Assembly: GCA_025980505.1 (NCBI GenBank)
Contig: JAICXI010000083.1
Coordinates: 1-7,276 of the forward strand
Source: a bacterium
GTDB taxonomy: Bacteria > Oederibacteriota > Muellerivitia > Muellerivitales > Muellerivitaceae
Direction: 5' to 3'
Length of the DNA stretch: 7,276 bases
Of the stretch, positions 1-4,522 are shown piece after piece. The translations under genes were made by a program, and so were the position numbers. Each line of letters opens with the position of its first letter. The first letter of the stretch is position 1. Below the pieces are notes generated by a model. That model made no database searches and was not told the origin of the DNA. It was given only the letters and a program-made list of their open reading frames with translations.

Positions 1-599
1 AGCACGCCCGCCACGCGCACTGCGTCCGTCACCACCAGCCCGAAGGACGTATAAAAAAGGAAATCCCATCCTTTCAAGGAAAAACCCTTCCGCTCGGCCT
101 CGTGGGGTTCGGACGAACAGAGGAAAAGGGTGGGGTGTTTCCAAAAAAGGAAGGCGCCCACCACGGCGTAAAAGGCGGCCATGATCGCGATATCCCGCCA
201 GGAAACCCATCCCAGGGCCTCGCCGCTCAAGGTTCCTTGCACGTGCTCGGCGCCGTGTGGCGAATTGGAAAGCATCAAAAGGGTCGTGGCGGTGGCGAAG
301 GCGAAGGAAATGCCGATGAAGGCCTCCTGCAGCACCGAGTGGTTCCGGTCCCAGAGAAAGCTGAAGAGGGCCGCCCCCAGCAAGGTGAAGGCGAAGGACC
401 AGTAATAGGTGCTGGGGTCGTGGGGTTCGGCGCCCAACAGGAAGGCCACCGACTGGCCCAGGGCCGCGATCTGGGCGAGGGCCAGGTCCACGAAAATGAC
501 CCCCCGGGCCAGCACGTGCTGGCCCAAGGAGGGGAGGATCAACACCAACAAAAGACACGCCAGCATCGGCAACGCCATCACGGAAAGGAAGGTGGACAT
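1..599 (-). CDS. Metal ABC transporter permease, ZnuB/ABC-3 family (partial, C-terminus off the left edge)
   Basis: Inner-membrane channel subunit of a zinc/manganese-type ABC importer; it would pass the metal delivered by the binding protein encoded just upstream. The frame starts at ATG 599 and stays open to base 1, giving 199 complete codons without a stop. The translation alternates hydrophobic membrane segments with short loops. It contains the family-typical stretch FVDLALAQIAALGQS (about residues 36-50), which follows the first transmembrane helix in ABC-3 permeases, then HGAEHVQGTLSGEALGW (115-131), and WDFLFYTSFGLVVTDAV (178-194) near the cut end. Full-length relatives are about 260-290 residues, so roughly a quarter is missing. 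Only three bases separate its ATG from the stop of the binding-protein gene, and its ribosome-binding site (AAGGGGAAG) lies inside that gene's 3' end, so the two are translationally linked. The ATPase partner is not visible and may follow beyond the left edge. Zinc versus manganese cannot be decided here. Confidence 0.93.
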   Translation of the reverse strand, partial: MSTFLSVMALPMLACLLLVLILPSLGQHVLARGVIFVDLALAQIAALGQSVAFLLGAEPHDPSTYYWSFAFTLLGAALFSFLWDRNHSVLQEAFIGISFAFATATTLLMLSNSPHGAEHVQGTLSGEALGWVSWRDIAIMAAFYAVVGAFLFWKHPTLFLCSSEPHEAERKGFSLKGWDFLFYTSFGLVVTDAVRVAGV

Positions 600-602
600 G
601 GT

Positions 603-1520
603 TTACTTCCCCTTTCCGAGGGCTTGGGCCAGGGCCGAACCGATGAAGTCGAACTTGGAGAGGACGTCCTTGGCCTGGGGCACGCCGCCCACCTCGGTGG
701 GAACCTCCACGGCCGTTCCCCCGGCCTTTGCCGCCAATTCCCTGCTGGCGTCCGCGTCGTAATAGGGCTGGTAGACCACCACCTTTACGCCGGCTTTTTT
801 CATGGCGGCCGCGGTTTCGGCCAGGTAGCGCGGGTTGGGCGGGATGCCCGGTTTGGGTTCCACCGTGCCGAAAAGCTTCAGGTGGAAGCGGTCGGCGAAA
901 TACACGAAGTTTTTGTGGAAAGTGACGATGGAGGAGCCCGCGTAAGGCTTCAATTCCTTCTCCCAGCCTTTCAGGGCCGATTCGATCTTCCCGTCAAAGG
1001 CTTTGGCGTTGGCCTGGTAATCGGCGGCGTTGGAAGGGTCCAGGTCGGAGAAAACCCGGGCCAGGTGGCCGGCCACGACCTCCAGGTTCTTGGGGTCCAT
1101 GTAATAGTGGGGATTGCCCAGGGGATGGATGTCGCCTTCGGCGCGACTGACCGTTCCCACGGGTTTTTCCAGGACGGGTACGCCCTCGGAGGCGTCCACG
1201 AACCCCGGGGCCCCCACTTGGATCTTGGGATTGCGGCTTCCGGGAATCACCAGGGGAAGCCAGCCCCCGTCCAGTTCCAGTCCCACGGACACGAACACGT
1301 CGGCGTTTTGGATGGCCTTCATCAGGCTGGGTTTGGCCGGCACGAAGTGCGGGTCCTCGTAGCCCTTGCACAGGCTGATCACCGAAACGTGTTTGCCACC
1401 CACGGATTCGGCCACCGAGGCCAAGTCGCTCAAAGAGGCGGCCACCTTCAAGTCCGCAAAAGCCGGCGTATTGAGGGCCAATGCAAGTATTGCTGCGAAA
1501 CAAAGTTTCTTGTGCTTCAT
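603..1520 (-). CDS. Periplasmic metal-binding protein of an ABC transporter (ZnuA/TroA family)
   Basis: Captures a transition metal (probably Zn2+ or Mn2+) in the periplasm and hands it to the permease encoded 3 bp downstream. The 305-residue length is normal for the family. Residues 1-22 form a Sec signal peptide ending AFA with no lipobox, so the mature protein is soluble. Three family metal-ligand histidines are recognisable: H58 in DPHFV, H138 in GNPHYYMDP and H202 in TFHKNF. The fourth ligand is less clear; E276 in PTEVGG or D255 in YYD are candidates. There is no long His-rich loop of the kind found in ZnuA of enterobacteria. The motifs GDIHPLGNPH and VPTEVGG resemble the subgroup common in environmental Gram-negatives. 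The start is ATG 1520, preceded by AAAGGA about 7 nt upstream, with a GNRA-capped hairpin just before that. It follows the outer-membrane barrel gene after a 130-bp structured gap. Function class is secure; the metal is inferred. Confidence 0.95.
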   Translation of the reverse strand: MKHKKLCFAAILALALNTPAFADLKVAASLSDLASVAESVGGKHVSVISLCKGYEDPHFVPAKPSLMKAIQNADVFVSVGLELDGGWLPLVIPGSRNPKIQVGAPGFVDASEGVPVLEKPVGTVSRAEGDIHPLGNPHYYMDPKNLEVVAGHLARVFSDLDPSNAADYQANAKAFDGKIESALKGWEKELKPYAGSSIVTFHKNFVYFADRFHLKLFGTVEPKPGIPPNPRYLAETAAAMKKAGVKVVVYQPYYDADASRELAAKAGGTAVEVPTEVGGVPQAKDVLSKFDFIGSALAQALGKGK

Positions 1521-1650
1521 TTGCTTTTCCTTTCGCTCGGCTTTCGCCGAATTTTTAATTTTGAATCATGAATTGCGGAGACTTTTAAGCCGGAGGCCTA
1601 AAGGAATTCAAGATCGAGGATTCGGAATTCCTGATTTGTTTTTGCCTTTC
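1521..1650 (-). promoter_or_regulatory. Structured intercistronic region between barrel and binding-protein genes
   Basis: This 130-bp AT-richer gap holds three short inverted repeats. AGGAATTC (1602-1609) pairs with GAATTCCT (1625-1632). CTTTTAAGCC (1582-1591) pairs imperfectly with GGCCTAAAG (1595-1603) across a 3-nt loop. TCGGC/GCCGA (1537-1541/1546-1550) on the transcribed strand is closed by a GAAA tetraloop immediately before the ribosome-binding site of the binding-protein gene. A weak internal promoter can be drawn on the minus strand (TTGAAT at 1611-1606, TAAAAG at 1587-1582, spacer 18), matching 4 of 6 bases in each box. These structures could set relative expression of the two genes through processing or partial termination; that is inference. 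Confidence 0.4.
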
Positions 1651-2766
1651 CTAATATGCGTGCGGAGGGTGGAAGCCGATCACGTAGTTGAACTGCAGCA
1701 TCAGCCGGTGGTCCATGGGCCGTGAAGCGTCCGCCACTTGGTCCACCTGGGCCAGGCTGTATTCCAGCCGCACCTGGGAAAACTCCGAGGGCGTCCAGGT
1801 CACGTTGGCCGAGGCCCGGCGCACGTGGCCCGTGAGGGAGGGGTCGGCCTGGGCCAGCACGTCGGTGGAGGCGTTGAAGGCTTCCTCGGCCCGGATTCCA
1901 GTCCACCAGGACTGGGACCAGCGGTACTGGAGGAAGGCGAACCAGCCGTCGCTTTCATCCTGGAAAACCCCTTCCCGGAAGGTGCCCCTCGTCAGGTATT
2001 CGGCCGAGAGGATCCATCCCCGTTGGTTCGACTGGCGCAGCGGCACGTTGCGGAAGGTGAGGTCCGCGCCGAGGACCGCGTGGATGAGGCCGTCGGCGCG
2101 GCCCGTCCCCGTGACGGCCCCGGCGCCGGCAAGGCCTGAGAATCCCAAGTCCAGGGTGGTATCGTCGTCCAGGTCGAACTCGTTCTTGAGCCGCCCCAGG
2201 ACCGGGATATTGGCGTGGTCGGGAGACCCGAAGTTCAAGGGTTGGTCGGGCGCCCCTTCTTCGGCCCCATAGGCCCCCAGGGTGAGGGAGGCGTACCAGG
2301 GCAGGGGCGTCAGCCAGGAGGCTTCCACGCCTACGTCCTTGAAACCCTCCTCGCCGAGGGTGTTCACCGAAACCACGGGCGCCTGGAGAAAGGGAAAGGC
2401 GTGGGTGTGGAGCGTGCCCTGTTTGCCGAAATCCGCGCGGAATTTCCCGATCTTCAAGGAAATGTCCGGGATGGAGTCGGTAGTGGCGTAGACCTCCTCG
2501 GGGTCCACGCCGTCGGGCGAAAAGGTGATGTTGCCCGTGAGGGTCCAAGTGGGGTCCACGGCGGAAATCAGGCTGATTTCCGCCTCCTGGAATTGAGGCC
2601 CGTAGGGTTGGTTCAGGTCCGGCGCGGCCTGTTCCAGGAAAAGGGCGTTGAACCCGATGGCCGGGTTGGCCAGGTTGGAAATAATCGAGCGCGTTTGGGC
2701 GCCGGACAAAGCGGGCAGGGTGAAAAAAAGGCCGGTGACAACCAACAACTTAAGTCGATGGGACAT
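1651..2766 (-). CDS. Porin-like outer-membrane beta-barrel protein, probable metal-uptake partner
   Basis: A 371-residue exported protein with the look of an outer-membrane beta-barrel: many alternating polar/aromatic segments, few cysteines or long hydrophobic helices, and an aromatic C-terminal residue. Residues 1-23 form a signal peptide (cleavage probably after LSGA). I chose ATG 2766 over the in-frame ATG at 2796 because AAAGGAGGT lies directly upstream of 2766 and the signal peptide then starts correctly. The segment IGKFRADFGKQGTLHTHAFP (106-125) followed by LGEEGFKDVG (137-146) and WLTPLPWY resembles a barrel family that I associate with zinc-uptake loci in Gram-negatives. The protein ends GFHPPHAY, so H366 and H369 sit at the barrel end, and H120/H122 form an HTH pair. 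No TonB box or plug domain is evident, arguing for a passive porin rather than a TonB receptor. Its place before the binding protein suggests it admits metal across the outer membrane; this is inferred from context. Confidence 0.85.
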   Translation of the reverse strand: MSHRLKLLVVTGLFFTLPALSGAQTRSIISNLANPAIGFNALFLEQAAPDLNQPYGPQFQEAEISLISAVDPTWTLTGNITFSPDGVDPEEVYATTDSIPDISLKIGKFRADFGKQGTLHTHAFPFLQAPVVSVNTLGEEGFKDVGVEASWLTPLPWYASLTLGAYGAEEGAPDQPLNFGSPDHANIPVLGRLKNEFDLDDDTTLDLGFSGLAGAGAVTGTGRADGLIHAVLGADLTFRNVPLRQSNQRGWILSAEYLTRGTFREGVFQDESDGWFAFLQYRWSQSWWTGIRAEEAFNASTDVLAQADPSLTGHVRRASANVTWTPSEFSQVRLEYSLAQVDQVADASRPMDHRLMLQFNYVIGFHPPHAY

Positions 2767-2811
2767 ACAACCTCCTTTGAAATCGGCTCGGAACAAGCCG
2801 TTTATTTCAAG

Positions 2812-3099
2812 CTAAAGGAGATTGGATGGAGGGGACCTGCCGGAAGGCGAGAAGTAGGTGAGTGAAACGTAAAAGGGCGAGAAAGTGAAAAGGAAAGTAA
2901 AAAGCAAGGCGTGGAATAAAAGCGGAGGGACGGGGGCGGCGGGAACATGGGCCCCGGTCTGTTGCCAAACGCAGAGGGCGCAATGGTCGTTGCCTTCCAA
3001 CCGTCCATGATGGTGGGAAGCTTCCACCACCAGGATGGAAAGAAGAAAGGGCAAAAGGATGATGGCGATTAAAGAAAGGTGCTTTTTAAAGAAGCCCAT
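2812..3099 (-). CDS. Small two-helix membrane protein with His/Cys loop
   Basis: A 95-residue protein, the first gene of the metal cluster. Residues about 8-25 form one hydrophobic helix (or an uncleaved signal), and about 58-82 a second. The intervening loop contains HHH (29-31) and DHCALC (38-43), i.e. HCxxC, giving up to four His and two Cys in 15 residues: a plausible metal-binding site, probably facing the periplasm. The C-terminal GRSPPS recalls the RAPP-like end of small DUF2946-type proteins, whose role I do not know to be established. I do not recognise a named gene. Only 45 bp separate its stop from the next ATG, and codon structure and the promoter support it as real. ATG 3099 lies about 5 nt downstream of the predicted transcription start and has no Shine-Dalgarno, so translation may be leaderless. 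A role as metal sensor, chaperone or periplasmic buffer is speculation from motif and neighbours. Confidence 0.75.
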   Translation of the reverse strand: MGFFKKHLSLIAIILLPFLLSILVVEASHHHGRLEGNDHCALCVWQQTGAHVPAAPVPPLLFHALLFTFLFTFSPFYVSLTYFSPSGRSPPSNLL

Positions 3100-3110
3100 G
3101 ATCGGGCCAC

Positions 3111-3139
3111 ATTTTAGAGGGAACCCTCGGTAAAGTCAA
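3111..3139 (-). promoter_or_regulatory. Sigma70-type promoter of the metal operon with spacer inverted repeat
   Basis: On the minus strand, a -35 box TTGACT (3139-3134) is followed after exactly 17 bp by a -10 box TAAAAT (3116-3111). Each matches the consensus at 5 of 6 positions. The spacer holds the inverted repeat GAGGG-TT-CCCTC (3128-3117), flanked by further AT symmetry, which would place an operator between the promoter boxes. The start of transcription would fall near 3104, about 5 nt before ATG 3099. Regulation by a Fur-family metal repressor such as Zur is an inference from gene content; the repeat does not match the enterobacterial Zur box. Confidence 0.6.
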
Positions 3140-3147
3140 GATGGGCC

Positions 3148-3302
3148 GGCCTTGGGTAGTGTCTCAGTTTGATGAGAAGTCGACTTCACCCTCACTCCGC
3201 CCTTTTACCCTGAGGCCCTCGAAGGGCTCCCCTCAAGGGAGAGGGTAGGATGAGGGGTGGCGCCGATTTTCGAGATTTTGAACTGAGACGTTACCCGGCC
3301 TT
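3148..3302. mobile_element. MITE-like non-coding insertion with terminal inverted repeats and 6-bp target duplication
   Basis: The left end GGGTAGTGTCTCAGTT (3154-3169) and the right end (3281-3296, reverse complement GGGTAACGTCTCAGTT) match at 14 of 16 bases. They are flanked by identical GGCCTT copies at 3148-3153 and 3297-3302, as expected for a target-site duplication. The 143-bp body has no reading frame of its own. It contains the palindrome GAAGTCGACTTC (3176-3187), a CCCTCA...TGAGGGG pairing of the outer core, and the hairpin GCCCT-CGA-AGGGC (3215-3227). The shared bases CCGGCCTTG on both sides leave the exact duplication length between 6 and 9 bp. No transposase is present, so it would depend on one elsewhere. 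The parent family is not identified. Confidence 0.7.
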
Positions 3303-3304
3303 GA

Positions 3305-3325
3305 CCCCCGGGGGGGTACCGGGGG
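3305..3325 (-). terminator. GC-rich hairpin just after the tandem-barrel gene (possible terminator)
   Basis: CCCCCGG (3305-3311) and CCGGGGG (3319-3325) form a perfect 7-bp stem with a 7-nt loop, starting one base after the stop codon of the gene ending at 3327. No T-rich run follows on the minus strand, so it is not a classical intrinsic terminator. It could pause RNA polymerase or protect the 3' end. Confidence 0.35.
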
Positions 3326-3326
3326 C

Positions 3327-4067
3327 CTAAAAGGTCCCTTGCTCCAGGTTGTAGCCGTACCAAACGTAAAAGCCGGTGATCCCCAACGGCTGTTTCATGG
3401 CCCGCATGGCCGGGGAGTCCATGAACTCGGGCGCCTTGGAAAGGTCCGAGGCTTCGTGGACCACGTAAGCCACGTCGGACTTGCTGCCCAAACCCCGGTG
3501 GATGCTGTAATGGTCGGACTGGTAATGCCGGTTGGGATGGTAACCGTCGTCCTTGTGGGCGTTTTGGCCGCCGTGCCCTTGATTGTGCTCGGCGTCGAAA
3601 AAAGCCTTCCAGTAAACATAGGAGACCAACTCGTTTCGGGCGATCACGATACCGGCGGGTTTGGGAGGCTGGTTCCCGTAGGAACGGGGCAGGATGTCCA
3701 CCCCGGACCACACAAGGGCTTCCCCCACTCCCGCCCGGTCCATGGAGGACCGATAGGCCTTGGAGTGGATGAATTCGAGGCCCCTGGCGAGGTTCGCGCA
3801 TTTCAAAACCAGGATCAGCATGCCGGGGTTCTTCAGGCTTCGGTGTAGGCTGTAATTCGAGAAGCCGTTGGACTTGAAATCCGCCTTGAGGTCTTGGAAG
3901 GCCCTGCGGAAGGCTGGAAGGTCGGGGACCTTCTCGCGGATAAAGAGGCTGCCGGGCGAGTCCGGGGAAGGGAGGGGGGTATCCACGGCCCAACCGGCGC
4001 CGGCCATGAAAAAAAAAGCCAGGGCCAGGAGAGGTTTACCCGCCCCGTGGTTGGGTTTTGATACCAT
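3327..4067 (-). CDS. Exported tandem alpha/beta-barrel protein with His-rich insert
   Basis: A 246-residue protein with a Sec signal peptide (about residues 1-27, hydrophobic core LLALAFFFMAGAG, cleavage near GWA). The mature part contains two copies of a dimeric ferredoxin-like alpha/beta-barrel domain of the kind seen in ABM/stress-responsive barrel proteins. Copy 1 is about 41-130 and copy 2 about 138-246. Corresponding segments are NYSLHRS (71-77) and HYSIHRG (186-192 region), then ARGLEFIHSKAYRSSMDRAG and SKAPEFMDSPAMRAMKQPLG. Tandem copies in one chain would mimic the usual homodimer. Copy 2 carries a roughly 10-residue longer loop with histidines at 161, 165, 171, 177, 181, 186 and 190, suggesting a metal-binding site. 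GGGGAG lies about 6 nt before ATG 4067. It is transcribed in the same direction as the metal operon but separated from it by the insertion element. No enzymatic activity can be assigned; metal binding is inferred. Confidence 0.82.
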   Translation of the reverse strand: MVSKPNHGAGKPLLALAFFFMAGAGWAVDTPLPSPDSPGSLFIREKVPDLPAFRRAFQDLKADFKSNGFSNYSLHRSLKNPGMLILVLKCANLARGLEFIHSKAYRSSMDRAGVGEALVWSGVDILPRSYGNQPPKPAGIVIARNELVSYVYWKAFFDAEHNQGHGGQNAHKDDGYHPNRHYQSDHYSIHRGLGSKSDVAYVVHEASDLSKAPEFMDSPAMRAMKQPLGITGFYVWYGYNLEQGTF

Positions 4068-4138
4068 TCTTGACTCCCCGAAAGTCCCGAGTTTGACAGC
4101 CTTATTCTGCCTTTCTGGAAACGCCGGGGCAACCGGTA

Positions 4139-4161
4139 TTCACGGGCCCACGATCCGTGAA
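4139..4161. repeat. Inverted repeat TTCACGG-N9-CCGTGAA
   Basis: Perfect 7-bp arms (4139-4145 and 4155-4161) with a 9-nt centre lie just downstream of the weak leftward -10 (4175-4170). The repeat would be either an operator at the start of the tandem-barrel gene's transcript or a hairpin at its 5' end. Which regulator might bind is unknown. Confidence 0.45.
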
Positions 4162-4224
4162 ATCGCCTTATTATCGTCCTCCCCATGGAAAAAAATCGAA
4201 CCTTAGCCTAAAAATAGTCCTGTC

Positions 4225-4233
4225 TGATACAAT
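4225..4233 (+). promoter_or_regulatory. Extended -10 promoter candidate for the diguanylate cyclase
   Basis: TGATACAAT provides a TGn extension plus a TACAAT hexamer matching the sigma70 -10 consensus at 5 of 6. The -35 is poor (TTAGCC at 4203-4208, spacer 19), as tolerated by extended -10 promoters. Transcription would begin near 4240, giving a leader of about 280 nt before ATG 4523. Confidence 0.35.
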
Positions 4234-4237
4234 ATTC

Positions 4238-4257
4238 CCGATAGATGCCCCTATCGG
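4238..4257 (+). repeat. Hairpin CCGATAG-N6-CTATCGG at the predicted transcript start
   Basis: Perfect 7-bp arms (4238-4244 and 4251-4257) with the loop ATGCCC. It coincides with the predicted +1 of the rightward promoter, so it could be an operator overlapping the start site or a 5'-end stem in the RNA. Confidence 0.45.
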
Positions 4258-4276
4258 TTAAGTCCTAAAACCACTT

Positions 4277-4320
4277 CTTATGCCCTTCCCTCAACCGCAA
4301 AAGGGAAGGCATAAGTTTCT
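4277..4320 (+). terminator. Terminator-like hairpin in the diguanylate cyclase leader
   Basis: CTTATGCCCTTCCC (4277-4290) pairs with GGGAAGGCATAAG (4303-4315) as a 13-bp stem with one bulged C and a 12-nt loop, followed on the plus strand by TTTCTTC. No rightward gene ends upstream, so its position inside a long leader suggests attenuation control of the downstream gene. The T-run is interrupted, so it may be a weak terminator. Confidence 0.5.
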
Positions 4321-4522
4321 TCAAAACGAACCATTAAAATTCAACCCACCCCCAGTAGGGTGGCCCGTCAGGATCGGAAGGCATTCGCCGCTGAAAAGGT
4401 GTTTGCCCTTTAGGTTTAACGAAAAACCATATCCGCTCGAATTTCCTGTCCCTAGTTCCGAAGCCTTTGCGGATTTTCGGACCCGGTCGTTTGTTTCAGC
4501 GGGGTCCCTTTATGGAGGATTC

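Larger units (their letters stand above)
4068..4522. other. Divergent intergenic region, 455 bp, with no convincing gene
   Basis: This stretch separates the leftward tandem-barrel gene from the rightward diguanylate cyclase gene. It is AT-richer than the flanking genes and holds no reading frame I believe. It contains at least four inverted repeats: 4139-4161, 4238-4257, 4277-4315 and 4346-4363. Weaker ones lie at 4395-4411 and 4413-4428. A candidate leftward -10 (GATAAT, 4175-4170) lacks a good -35 box. The rightward start signals are listed separately. No tRNA or recognised riboswitch consensus was seen. Confidence 0.7.

Noticed and set aside
102..1571. A 489-codon open frame on the plus strand
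   Set aside because: It is antisense to the permease and the metal-binding protein, both of which show clear family motifs. Its translation is Gly/His/Gln-rich low-complexity sequence typical of a shadow in GC-rich DNA.
2767..2796. Upstream ATG adding 10 residues to the beta-barrel protein
   Set aside because: The added residues would precede an otherwise correct signal peptide, and the strong AAAGGAGGT site points to ATG 2766.
3205..3993. A 262-codon minus-strand frame
   Set aside because: It overlaps the tandem-barrel gene in another frame, runs into the insertion element, and its Arg/Pro/Gly-rich translation has no signal peptide or domain.
4093..4098. TTGACA hexamer on the plus strand as a -35 box
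   Set aside because: No acceptable -10 box lies 15-19 bp downstream, and the position is far upstream of any rightward gene.
4280..4522. N-terminal extension of 81 codons on the diguanylate cyclase
   Set aside because: The ATG at 4280 lies inside the terminator-like hairpin with no ribosome-binding site, the encoded sequence resembles no domain, and ATG 4523 has a GGAGG at ideal spacing.
4240..4522. A c-di-GMP riboswitch in the cyclase leader
   Set aside because: The conserved aptamer segments I know for the GEMM-I class were not found; only generic hairpins are visible.
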